In this document: positions 35,200-44,600 of the stretch, piece after piece
How positions within the stretch are numbered: position 1 is the first letter of the stretch
Layout of the letters: the number at the start of each line of letters is the position of its first letter
NCBI RefSeq assembly: GCF_004310295.1
Contig: NZ_SISB01000018.1
Span: 50,337-114,336, forward strand
DNA: 64,000 nucleotides
Source of the DNA: Pseudomonas sp. BGI-2
GTDB taxonomy: Bacteria; Pseudomonadota; Gammaproteobacteria; Pseudomonadales; Pseudomonadaceae
Direction: 5' to 3'
The notes under the pieces: generated by a model
What the model was told of the DNA's origin: nothing
Database searches by the model: none
The model's input: only the letters and a program-made list of their open reading frames with translations
Made by a program: the position numbers and the translations under genes

Positions 35200-35574
35200 T
35201 CACGCTTCGCGCTCGCCAGACAGGACAAATCTGGAAAAGAAGAACCCGCAGATCAGACTCAACAGCGAGAACGACGCGACGGTCACCAACCCGTGGATTT
35301 TCCAGACATCGGCGTAATGTCCGACCACAAAACTCATTACCCCCATAAAGAACACATAGATCAGATAACGAACCACCGACGCCCCGGCCTCAAACGTGTA
35401 AAGCGCATGCACATAGAATGAGAACGTTGCTGCCACACAAAACGCCGAAAAATTACTGGAGGCCTGGCTAAACTCGGCCGCGGTAGTCAGTACGTAAAAT
35501 ATCTGCCAATGAATCAGCGTATTGGCCACGCCAACGACCGCGTAAGTGGAGAGTGCTTTCCATAAGGCTTTCAT
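35200..35574 (-). CDS. gtrA: GtrA family membrane protein
   Basis: 124 residues with four membrane helices and the GtrA pattern (YAVVGVANTLIHWQIFYVLT at the start, SNFSAFCVAATFSFYVHALYTF in the middle, ending in short basic residues). GtrA proteins are proposed flippases of undecaprenyl-phosphate-linked glucose. It lies 119 bases downstream of a GtrII-like glucosyltransferase on the same strand, but the expected GtrB bactoprenol glucosyltransferase is absent here. Confidence 0.88.
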   Translation of the reverse strand: MKALWKALSTYAVVGVANTLIHWQIFYVLTTAAEFSQASSNFSAFCVAATFSFYVHALYTFEAGASVVRYLIYVFFMGVMSFVVGHYADVWKIHGLVTVASFSLLSLICGFFFSRFVLSGEREA

Positions 35575-35693
35575 GTTCGTTCCTTGAACTGTTCCCGTTT
35601 CAGGTAGGTTTCAAACCTAAAGTCGGGGGCAGGTGTGTGTCTACTGTAAGAACTAACAGGTAGCGCGGCATTCCAGACCAATGGGCACGGGGT

Positions 35694-37199
35694 TCACCAC
35701 TGGAGAGAGGGAATACGGGCGGGTTCTTTCATGACGATAAAGCCGTAATCCCCCAGCAGATAAACCCGATAGAACAGACTGTCCACCAGCGGTGGATAAC
35801 CCTGATAACCCACCAGCGTGGCGTTGCGCCGTTCCTTTTCCCTGACCACATTGGTAATGCCTGCTTTGGGCAGGTTTTCAGCGAGCATGTAAAAGTCGAT
35901 GTTCAGCAGGTAATGCAAAACCGGCATCTGCTTGAACGAGCCGGCGGCACTCACCAACCAGTGATCGGAATACGTCACCGACATGTAAATACGCTTGGCA
36001 TCGCGCAACGCCGGGCGGGAAGCAATGTCGGCACTCAAGGCATACAACGCTTGGGTCGCGAAGGTTTTTTGTAACGTCAGCACCCGCCCATAAGCGAAGG
36101 AAAGCGAAAGCATCGCCAACAGCGGAACCAGCAACAGCAACGGCAGCTTTCCATGCACCGGCGCCAGCGCCCGATGGCTCAGGTAGAACAGCAGCACCAG
36201 CACGACTGCAAAGCCCATCAAGGTGCGGGCGCCTTCATTGAAGTCGCGGAAAAACAATGAAGCCCCCGGCACCAGCACCATCAGGACGGGCAAGATCAAC
36301 AGGCACAGCAGGCCGATCACGGTTTTGTTCAGGCCTCTGTCCTCACGCTCCAGTACGCGTTGCCCTACACGCACGGCACCGACAATGGCGCACAGCAACA
36401 GCACAGCGAACATCCAGGCAAACCCGCCATGGAACAGCAACACGATTTTTTCCAGCACCCGGCCCGCATTGGTTTCAATTTGCTGCAACGGTGCCGCTGC
36501 CCCGTTCAACAACGCAGTACGGCCCTGAGTCATGAAGGAATAGGCCGTGGCGAAATAGATCAACCCCGCCAGCCCCACCTGCGCCACTTTGTAGCCTATC
36601 AATCGGTAAAACGCGGGCCATGGCAATTTGTCGTCCGCCCCCCGCAACAGCTCCAGGCAACAGAGCCCGAGAAGCACATTGAAGCTGACCTGATAAAGCC
36701 CGATGGCCAATGCAATCAGCGCGGCAGGTATCAGCAGTCGTTGGACGCGCGAGGGGCTTTGAAAGGTGATCGCATAGATCACCGCCACCAGGCTCAGCGC
36801 CATGGTCGGTCCGTCGTATTGATACGACAGGTTTTGCAGGAAAAACGGGTTGTACCAAAGCGGCAGCACCACCAGGCAATGGGCAAATGTCGGCTCGGGG
36901 AAGTAGTGGAACGTCAGTCGGGTCAGGGTCGTACTCATCGCCAGCGTGGCGATCAACAGCGGTAACGGGAAGATGTTCGGCGCAGCACTGCTGAAGGTCA
37001 GCAGGTTGTAGAACCACTGTGCGAACAACCGACCCTCCCCTGCCCAACCAGTACCGGCGGCCAGGGCACGCCAGTTGTCATCGATGTAGGGAAAATCCGC
37101 GAGGATCAACGGCAGGATGTAAATCAGCGTCGCAAAAAAAAACATCAACCAGACCTGACGGCCTGTGAGCTCTTTGTCGAGCCATTCGCTGATCCGCAT
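35694..37199 (-). CDS. GtrII-like integral membrane glucosyltransferase
   Basis: 501 residues from ATG 37199 (MRISEWLDKELTGRQVW), with AGAGG eight bases before; the longer frame would need a TTG at 37229. About ten to eleven membrane helices and the N-terminal ADFPYIDDNWRALAAGTGWAGEGR region resemble GtrII proteins, which attach glucose from undecaprenyl phosphate to O-antigen or other surface glycans on the periplasmic face. With GtrA downstream it forms a glycan-modifying pair. Acceptor unknown. Confidence 0.82.
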   Translation of the reverse strand: MRISEWLDKELTGRQVWLMFFFATLIYILPLILADFPYIDDNWRALAAGTGWAGEGRLFAQWFYNLLTFSSAAPNIFPLPLLIATLAMSTTLTRLTFHYFPEPTFAHCLVVLPLWYNPFFLQNLSYQYDGPTMALSLVAVIYAITFQSPSRVQRLLIPAALIALAIGLYQVSFNVLLGLCCLELLRGADDKLPWPAFYRLIGYKVAQVGLAGLIYFATAYSFMTQGRTALLNGAAAPLQQIETNAGRVLEKIVLLFHGGFAWMFAVLLLCAIVGAVRVGQRVLEREDRGLNKTVIGLLCLLILPVLMVLVPGASLFFRDFNEGARTLMGFAVVLVLLFYLSHRALAPVHGKLPLLLLVPLLAMLSLSFAYGRVLTLQKTFATQALYALSADIASRPALRDAKRIYMSVTYSDHWLVSAAGSFKQMPVLHYLLNIDFYMLAENLPKAGITNVVREKERRNATLVGYQGYPPLVDSLFYRVYLLGDYGFIVMKEPARIPSLQW

Positions 37200-37448
37200 G
37201 CCGGCGCCTCTTGGGAATTTCGCCTTCAATCGATAAAGCTTTGAATCTCGACGGTAGTCAGAGATCGCCGACCTGCGCAGCTTTTAGACAAGCGGTTGCT
37301 CCCTCAGCGATGCACTGAGACATTCCGTAATATCCGCACTTTGCAATTGCCGGCGAATCCCTGCACCCTGCGCGCCGCCAATGTGCGGCGCGCAACCTTT
37401 TGTGTCGCCGGCGCTCCTGCTTCAAAACCCGTTCAAGAGCCCGCAGCC

Positions 37449-38576
37449 ATGACGACTGAACGCGATCACCGGATCGACTTTTTCCGTGGCCTGGCACTGA
37501 TCTTCATTTTCTGGGATCACGTGCCCCACAACCCGTTGGGTCAGATCACCCTGCGTAACTTCGGTTTCAGTGATGCCGCCGAAATCTTCGTGTTCCTCGC
37601 CGGCTACGCCGCCGTTCTGGCCTACGGCAAGATCCTTGCCCGCGACGGTTACTTGATTGCCTGCGTAAAAATCCTGCGTCGTGCCTGGGTACTGTATGTG
37701 GTGCATATTTTTCTGCTGGCGATGCTGATGGGCATCGTGTTCTTCGCCAACAGCCACGTGGAAACCCGAGATCTGGTGGAGGAGATGGGCATGCACCACT
37801 TCATCAGCAATCCGCAGCAAGCCTTGATCGATGAGTTACTGTTGCGCTTCAAACCGAACCTGATGGATCCGTTGCCGCTCTACATCGTGCTGCTGGCAGG
37901 CTTGCCGCTGGTGCTGCCGATATTTGTGCGCAAGCCATGGGTGGTGGTGGCGATGTCGTTTGCGGTGTACCTGACGGTGCCGTTGTTCGGCTGGAATCTG
38001 GCTGCCATCAAGGACGGCGTGTGGTACTTCAACCCCGTCGCCTGGCAACTATTGTTCGTACTCGGCGGTGCCGCTGCGATTCACGCGCAGCGCCCAGGCT
38101 TGCGCGACAGGCGCCCCTTGCTGCGCCAGCCTTTGTTTGTGAGTGCGGCGTTGTACGCCGGCGTTGCCGGGGTGCTGACCGTATTATGGCGGTGGCCGCA
38201 ACTGCATGATTCGATGGTACCGGCCACCCTGAGCAACTTGCTGTACCCGATCAGCAAGACCGACCTGTCGCCGGTGCGCCTGCTGCACTTTCTGGCGCTG
38301 GCGTATGTCACGGCGAAACTGTTGCCGGACACTGGCTGGACGCAGAACTGGCTGGCACAGCAATGCAGTCGCATGGGGCGTTACTCGCTGGAAGTGTTTT
38401 GCCTTGGAGTGTTGCTCGCGCCGTTGGCGGACATGGTCAATGCCTTGACCGATGATGCGTTTGCCATGCAAATCTTCACAGCGTTGGTGGGGGCCGGGTT
38501 GATGGGGTTGCTGGGGGTTTGGCTGGATTTCAACAAACGCCTGACCGCACCGATTCAAACGGTGCCGGTCAACTGA
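37449..38576 (+). CDS. OpgC-like membrane acyltransferase
   Basis: 375 residues from ATG 37449, where MTTERDHRIDFFRGLALIFIFWDHVPHNPLG gives the typical OpgC start; the frame reaching back to 37296 has no support. About ten hydrophobic segments are visible. OpgC proteins add succinyl groups to periplasmic glucans. The gene is divergent from the GtrII-like gene (about 250 bases between), so this stretch may be devoted to envelope glycan modification. Confidence 0.85.
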   Translation: MTTERDHRIDFFRGLALIFIFWDHVPHNPLGQITLRNFGFSDAAEIFVFLAGYAAVLAYGKILARDGYLIACVKILRRAWVLYVVHIFLLAMLMGIVFFANSHVETRDLVEEMGMHHFISNPQQALIDELLLRFKPNLMDPLPLYIVLLAGLPLVLPIFVRKPWVVVAMSFAVYLTVPLFGWNLAAIKDGVWYFNPVAWQLLFVLGGAAAIHAQRPGLRDRRPLLRQPLFVSAALYAGVAGVLTVLWRWPQLHDSMVPATLSNLLYPISKTDLSPVRLLHFLALAYVTAKLLPDTGWTQNWLAQQCSRMGRYSLEVFCLGVLLAPLADMVNALTDDAFAMQIFTALVGAGLMGLLGVWLDFNKRLTAPIQTVPVN

Positions 38577-38592
38577 GGCACACCAAGCCTTT

Positions 38593-38686
38593 GTGGCGAG
38601 CGAGCGAGCTTGCTCGCGCTCGGCTGCGAAGCAGTCGTAAGTTTTCAGGGCCGCTACGTGCCCGCGCGAGCAAGCTCGCTCGCCAC
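38593..38686. repeat. REP pair, GTGGCGAGCGAGCGAGCTTGCTCGCG family
   Basis: Left arm GTGGCGAGCGAGCGAGCTTG continuing CTCGCGC, right arm GCGCGAGCAAGCTCGCTCGCCAC, between the convergent opgC-like and permease genes. It mixes the GTGGCGAG ends of one family with the GAGCTTGCTCG core of another. Confidence 0.88.
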
Positions 38687-38705
38687 AGGTAATTTCGTCA
38701 GCCAA

Positions 38706-38736
38706 CAAAGCCCCGGCCAATGGACCGGGGCTTTTG
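38706..38736. terminator. Bidirectional terminator
   Basis: AAAGCCCCGG and CCGGGGCTTT form a 10-bp stem with a seven-base loop, with A and T runs at the ends. It can stop both the OpgC-like transcript and the permease transcript. Confidence 0.85.
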
Positions 38737-38755
38737 CGTTTCAGGCGTGACGACT

Positions 38756-40177
38756 TTACGAAGCCGAGCGCACCGCACCTTGCGACACATTGGTCGGTTG
38801 CAGCTTGAACACGTAGAACACCACAGTCAGCAATACCAGGAACGCCGGGCCGACATACAGCGCCACGCGGGTGTCCGGGAAGTACGCCATCAGGCCGACC
38901 ACCAGCACCAGGAACGCCAGCGCCAGATACGAGCTGACCGGGTACAGCCACATTTTGTACTTCAAGCCGGCACGTTCGCTGGCACTCAGGCCTTTGCGGA
39001 ACCTGAGCTGGGCCAGCAGGATCATCACCCAAGTCCAGATCGCGCCGAAGGTGGCAATCGCCGTCACCCAGACGAAGACTTTTTCAGGCACCAGGTAGTT
39101 GAGCAACACGCCCAACAACAACGCGCCGATCGACAGCAGCAGCGCACGACGTGGCACGCCGTTGTTCGAGGTCTTGGCGAAACCGGCCGGGGCCTGGCCA
39201 TTCTGCGCCAGGCTGTAGAGCATGCGCCCGGTGCTGAAAATGCCACCGTTGCACGACGACAGCGCAGCGGTGATCACCACGAAGTTGATGATGCCGGCCG
39301 CGGTCTTGATGCCCAGGCGTTCGAAGGTCATCACGAACGGACTGCCCTGAGTGCCGATTTCGTTCCACGGGTAGATCGACAGGATCACGAACAACGCGCC
39401 GACGTAGAACAGCAGAATCCGCCAGAACACCGAGCCGATCGCGTTAGGAATGGTCTTCTGCGGGTTCTTCGCTTCACCGGCAGTCAGGCCGATCATCTCG
39501 ACGCCGAGGTAGGCAAACATCACCATTTGCAGGGACATCAACACGCCTTGCACGCCGTTGGGCATGAAGCCGCCGTGGGCCCAGAGATTGGAAATCCCCA
39601 GCGCCACGCCGTCGTTGCCGAAGCCGAATGCGATCACGCCGATGCCGCCGACCACCATCGCGATGATGGTGACGATCTTGATCAGAGCGAACCAGAACTC
39701 GAATTCACCGAAGGCTTTCACCGCAATCAGGTTGATCGAACCCATGCTGATCAACGCGGCGAGTGCCCAGATCCAGCGCGGCACATCGGGGAACCAGACG
39801 CCCATGTACACCGCCACCGCAGTGATTTCCGCGACACAGGTCACCAGCCACAGGAACCAGTAGTTCCAGCCGGTCAGGAAGCCCGCCAAGGGGCCGAGGT
39901 AGTCTTGGGCGTAACGGCTGAAGGAGCCGGCGACCGGGTTGTGCACGGCCATCTCGCCGAGGGCGCGCATGATTACCAGTATCGCCAGACCGCCGATGAT
40001 GTAGGACAGCATGATGGCGGGGCCGGCCATTTCGATGGCCTTGGCCGAACCGAGGAACAGACCGACACCGATACAGGCGCCGAGCGCCATCAAGCGAATA
40101 TGCCGTTCGCCGAGTTCGCGTTTAAGCGGGCCGCCCTGAGCGGTCTCGCCGTGGGGCAGGTGATTGCCGACTGGCAT
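38756..40177 (-). CDS. Amino acid permease, AAT/APC family (ProY-like)
   Basis: 473 residues, about twelve membrane helices. AAT-family motifs: LKRELGERHIRLMALGACIGVGLFLGSA at helix 1, AGSFSRYAQDYLGPLAGFLTGWNYWF, and FAYLGVEMIGLTAGEAKNPQKTIPNAI. It imports an amino acid by proton symport; the ProY/AnsP/AroP group is likely, the exact substrate unknown. Its upstream region is long and contains a 9-bp hairpin and a 12-base direct repeat, listed separately. Confidence 0.9.
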   Translation of the reverse strand: MPVGNHLPHGETAQGGPLKRELGERHIRLMALGACIGVGLFLGSAKAIEMAGPAIMLSYIIGGLAILVIMRALGEMAVHNPVAGSFSRYAQDYLGPLAGFLTGWNYWFLWLVTCVAEITAVAVYMGVWFPDVPRWIWALAALISMGSINLIAVKAFGEFEFWFALIKIVTIIAMVVGGIGVIAFGFGNDGVALGISNLWAHGGFMPNGVQGVLMSLQMVMFAYLGVEMIGLTAGEAKNPQKTIPNAIGSVFWRILLFYVGALFVILSIYPWNEIGTQGSPFVMTFERLGIKTAAGIINFVVITAALSSCNGGIFSTGRMLYSLAQNGQAPAGFAKTSNNGVPRRALLLSIGALLLGVLLNYLVPEKVFVWVTAIATFGAIWTWVMILLAQLRFRKGLSASERAGLKYKMWLYPVSSYLALAFLVLVVGLMAYFPDTRVALYVGPAFLVLLTVVFYVFKLQPTNVSQGAVRSAS

Positions 40178-40569
40178 AGGGATACAACCTCGTCTTGTTA
40201 TTGGATATGACCACCGAGTAACAAAGCGCTGACCGGTAAGCCATTGCTTCTGAGAAACCGGGCCTGCTTCGTGAGCAAACCCGTCTTGCAGGACAAACCT
40301 GCAAGATCAGCGGGGCGTGCAGTATAAAAAGCTTCGTACAGGATTTTTCACTCTATAAACCACAACATTCAGCCAGAACCCCCGGGAAAAGCCCGGTTCG
40401 CGGAGGGGCATTACCTGGGCTTTGTAGGATTTTTCACCAGCTGAAACGGCGCCGAGTATTGCACAGCATTGGTGCATCGTCATGTCCCTGCTCCGGCCTT
40501 ATTTACCGTTCGACGTGTCTGGCAAAGGCATTCCAGGCCGACCCACACCTTTTTGGTGAAATAGCTGTC
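40178..40569 (-). promoter_or_regulatory. Upstream region of the amino acid permease
   Basis: No gene fits in this nearly 400-base stretch. On the permease side it holds a perfect hairpin, TCTTGCAGG-ACAAA-CCTGCAAGA (40284-40306), and two copies of AGGATTTTTCAC (40340-40351 and 40426-40437) 86 bases apart. Another hairpin, CCGGG-aaaag-CCCGG, lies near 40383. The repeats may be operator sites. Confidence 0.5.
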
Positions 40570-40701
40570 GTGGCGAGGGGATTTATCCCCGTTCGGCTGC
40601 GCAGCAGTCGTAAAAACCGTTGCACTCGGTACATCTGATAGACCGCGATTGCTGGTTTTGGAGCGGCTGCGCCACCCGACGGGGATAAATCCCCTCGCCA
40701 C
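40570..40701. repeat. REP pair, GTGGCGAGGGGATTTATCCCC family (copy 3, left of the transposase)
   Basis: Left arm GTGGCGAGGGGATTTATCCC continuing CGTTCGGCTGCGCAGCAGTCGT, right arm ACGGGGATAAATCCCCTCGCCAC. It lies 125 bases upstream of the REP-associated transposase. Confidence 0.92.
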
Positions 40702-40826
40702 AAAAGTCCTCATCGCCAAATCCTTCACAAGAATCAGAAATTTCTCTTAACAGTCTCAACGTCGATACAGATCACTGCCTACTAGCCTGAAAGCGTCACT
40801 CAACTGTCTTGCAAGGAAGCAATGGA

Positions 40827-41285
40827 TTGCCTACTCAACCTAACTCGCATCGTCTGCGCTTGGGCCGACACTCCGAAACCGGTCGTGCTTATCTCATCAC
40901 CGCAGTCATCCATGATCGCCAACCCATTTTCTCTGACTGGCAATTAGGTCGCCTGCTTGTTGCAGAAATGCGACGGGTTCACGACTCCGGGCTGGTGAAC
41001 TCAATCGCCTGGGTGGTTATGCCCGATCACTTTCATTGGCTGATGCAATTGCAAGATGGCAAATTAGGGGATGTCGTCAGTGCTACCAAAGCACGATGCT
41101 CCCAGGCAGTGAACAAAACGACCGGCCGAAGTGGCTCTTTGTGGCAAACCGGCTATCACGACCGCGCAATCCGCGATGGAGAAGAAATTCTTCCGTTCGC
41201 TCGCTACATTGTTGCCAACCCGTTGCGCGCAGGATTGGTAGAAAAAATCGGTGATTACCCACTCTGGGATGCCTGCTGGTTGTAA
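40827..41285 (+). CDS. rayT: REP-associated tyrosine transposase (RAYT)
   Basis: 152 residues from TTG 40827, chosen because AAGGA lies nine bases before; an upstream TTG at 40809 has none. It is an IS200-like Y1 single-strand transposase of the REP-associated type: nucleophile-metal motif HFH (His68, His70 in MPDHFHWLMQL), candidate catalytic Tyr110 in TGYHDRAIR, and the typical C-terminal FARYIVANPLRAGLVEKIGDYPLWDACW. It has no transposon ends of its own but is flanked by two REP pairs (40570-40701 and 41364-41482), the expected substrate. It probably mobilises the GTGGCGAGGGG REPINs scattered here. The gene appears intact. Confidence 0.92.
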   Translation: MPTQPNSHRLRLGRHSETGRAYLITAVIHDRQPIFSDWQLGRLLVAEMRRVHDSGLVNSIAWVVMPDHFHWLMQLQDGKLGDVVSATKARCSQAVNKTTGRSGSLWQTGYHDRAIRDGEEILPFARYIVANPLRAGLVEKIGDYPLWDACWL

Positions 41286-41363
41286 CGTCACTCCCCTTCT
41301 GTGGCTACCGAACTCCCCGTGGCGAGGGTAATGCTGTTCACTTAAGCGCGAACACCTGCATTT

Positions 41364-41482
41364 GTGGCGAGGGGATTTATCCCCGTTCGGCTGCGAAGCA
41401 GTCGTAAATCCAGACAACTTAGTCTGTCTGAAAAGACGCTGGGGCCGCTTCGCAGCCCAACGGGGATAAATCCCCTCGCCAC
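41364..41482. repeat. REP pair, GTGGCGAGGGGATTTATCCCC family (copy 4, right of the transposase)
   Basis: Left arm GTGGCGAGGGGATTTATCCC continuing CGTTCGGCTGCGAAGCAGTCGT, right arm GGGGATAAATCCCCTCGCCAC, 79 bases after the transposase stop. The rest of 41286-41649 holds no gene; the A+T-rich end (41560-41640) should carry the promoter of the next gene. Confidence 0.92.
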
Positions 41483-41649
41483 AAAAATCCCCCTCCCCAC
41501 ATAAATCCCTGTCACAAAAAGCTCCAGCACCACAAACGCTCCTTTCCACAGGCACTTAACGATGAGAATTCGAAATTTGTATGTTCACAATTTTTTCACC
41601 ATCGCCAACCACCGACTAAGCTTCAGACAAGTCCGATCAATCTGCGTGA

Positions 41650-44600
41650 ATGGATCAGTCGACTATGGGCGCGTTATGGCAAACCGATACGAGTAAAACT
41701 GTGGTTCCGACTGAACGTGTGGATGAAGCGCCTATACCTGAAAAACCCTCTAGCAGTCGTACGAAGCACGGCTGGGGGGCTTTCTGGTTGTTGCTGTTGA
41801 TTATCCTGATTGTCCTGGGGCTCGCTGCCGCCAAGGAGATGCGCACCTCGAAGTTTCAATCCCGTGAGGTGAGCAAATTCGCCGCGTCCCTGAGTTATGA
41901 AATGAGACCCGGCCCCAGCGACGCCATTCGCTATCCAGGCGCTGGCCCTTTCGATCTGCGTCTGGGCTACAGCTCCCTGAATGAATTCCTACCGCGTTTG
42001 ATCAAGCGTGACTACGTCATTGCGTCACAAACCCGCTTCTCTCAAAAGCTGATGGACTACACCGACAACGGCTTTTTCGTGCCCTACGCGGAAAAAATAC
42101 AGGCTGGATTGTCGATTACCGATTGCCGTGCGGCACCGCTGTACCAGTACAAATACCCGCAACAACTCTATTCAAGCTTTGACGCGATCCCGCCGGTGGT
42201 GGTCAGCAGCCTGCTGTTTATCGAAAACCGCTTTTTGCTCGATCCTCGTCAGCCCTTGGCCAACCCCGCTGTGGACTGGCCGCGGTTCGGCATGGCGGTG
42301 TGGTCCCAGGTGGCCAAGCTGATTCACCTGCCGGGCCAGTCGGCGGGCGGTAGCACGCTGGCGACGCAACTTGAGAAATACCGACACTCACCCGACGGCC
42401 TGACGGTGTCGGGCGCGGAAAAGATCCGGCAGATGATTTCCGCCACCGTGCGGGCTTATCAACCGGGCCCCGAAACCTTGCAGGTCCGGCAAAATGTGGT
42501 TCGCGATTACCTCAACAGCGTGCCGCTGTCGGCGGTACCGGGCCACGGTGAAGTGCATGGCATGGCCGAAGGGTTGCGCGTCTGGTACGGGGCCGACTTC
42601 AACAAGGCCAACGAACGGCTGGCCAACACCGACACGGATCCCAAGAGCATGGCCGAAAAAGGTCTGGCCCTGCGTGAAATGCTCTCGCTGATGATCGCCC
42701 AGCGTCGCCCTTCTCACTACCTGACCAAGGGCCATGATGAACTGGCCGACCTCACCGACAGCCACATCCGCCTGCTGGCGGCGAATGGTGTGATCGATGC
42801 GTCCTTCGCAGCGGCAGCCATGGCCAGCAAAGTGATCTATCGCGACTGGCAAACCCAGCCGACCATTCAGCCGATTGAAACCAACAAAGGCATCAGCGTG
42901 GCGCGCAGCCGCTTGGGCGGGCTGCTCAATCGTCCCCTGTACGATCTCGACCGCCTCGACCTCTCCGCCACCAGCACCCTGCAAGGCGATTTGCAAACCC
43001 AGACCACCGAGTACCTCAAGCACCTGGCCGACCCGGCGTTTGCGACCCAAATCGGTCTGATGGGCGAACGCTTGCTCACCCCCACCAGCACCACCCAAGT
43101 GCGCTACAGCTTCACGTTGTTTGAACTGACACCGGACGGTGCGCGTGTGCGGGTGCAGACCGACAGCACCGACCAGCCGTTCGACATCAACGAAGGCAGC
43201 AAGCTGGAACTGGGCTCTACCGCGAAAATGCGCGTGCTCACCACCTACCTGCAAGTCATGGCCGAGCTGCACGATAAGTACGCCGAAATGACGGTCCCGG
43301 AATTGAAGAAAGTCGACGTCCCGGATCAGGATCGCCTGAGCCGCTGGGCCGTCGATTACTTGATTCAGAACAAGGACCGCAATCTGTCGACCATGCTGGG
43401 CGCCGCACTGGACCGCAAATATTCCGCCAGCCCCGGCGAAGCCTTTTTCACCGGCGGCGGGCTGCACACCTTCGTCAACTTCCGCAAGGAAGACAACGGC
43501 CGCATTCCCACCTTGCGCGATGCCCTGCGGGAATCGATCAACCTGCCGTTCATTCGCCTGATGCGTGACCTGGTGCGCTACACCACGTATTCCGGCCCCA
43601 ACAACAGCGCCGAATTGCTCAAGGACGATCGTGACCCGCGGCGTCAGGAATACCTGGCCAATTTCGCCGATCGCGAAGGTACTTCATTCCTGCTCAAGTT
43701 CTGGAAGAAGTACAAAAACAAGGACACCCAGGCGCGGCTCGATACCTTCCTCGACAGCATGCGCCCGACCCCGATTCGTATGGCGGCGGTGCATCGTTAT
43801 TTGCTGCCGCAGGCCAGCCAGGAAAGCTTCAACACCTTCGTGCGCTCGCACCTCAAAGGCGCGAAGCTCACCGAAAAACTCACCGACGAACGCCTGCAAC
43901 GGCTCTACGAAAATTACAGCCCCGGCGCCTACGACCTGCCGGATCAGGGCTTCATCGCCAAGGTTCACCCGCTGGACCTGTGGCTGATGGGCTACCTGCT
44001 GAATAACCCGGATGCGAAATGGAGCCAGATCGTCAAGGCCAGCCATTTCGAGCGTCAGGAAGTCTACAGCTGGCTGTTCAAGAGTCGTCACAAGGGCGCC
44101 CGCGACAGCCGTATCCGCACCATGCTGGAGATCGAAGCCTTCCTCGACATTCATCAGCGCTGGCAGAAAGTCGGTTACCCGTTCGATCACCTGGTGCCGT
44201 CGCTGGCCACTGCCATCGGCAGCTCCGGCGACCGTCCTGCGGCGCTGGGCGAGTTGATCGGCACCATCCTCAACGACGGTGTGCGCATGCCGACATTGCG
44301 CATCGACACCCTGCACTTCGCGGCCAATACGCCGTACGAAACCAAACTGATCAACGACCCGGACGCCGGTAAACGGGTGATGCCGTCCGAAGTCGCCACG
44401 GCCATGCGCGAGGCCCTGTCGCAAGTGGTGGATGCCGGTACGGCCAAACGTGTTTCCGGCAGTTTCATCACACCCGATGGCAAACCATTGGCCATGGGCG
44501 GCAAGACCGGGACCGGGGATAACCGCATCGAAGCCATTGGTTCCGGCGGGCGGATCCTGAGTTCGAAGTCGATCAACCGCACGGCCACCTTCGTGTTTTT

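Noticed and set aside
35694..38576. A complete O-antigen or polysaccharide biosynthesis cluster
   Set aside because: Only GtrA, a GtrII-like transferase and an OpgC-like acyltransferase are present; no sugar-nucleotide synthesis, Wzx/Wzy or ABC export genes.
38720..40210. 496-codon open frame on the plus strand opposite the amino acid permease
   Set aside because: Charged, low-complexity translation; the permease on the other strand has clear family motifs.
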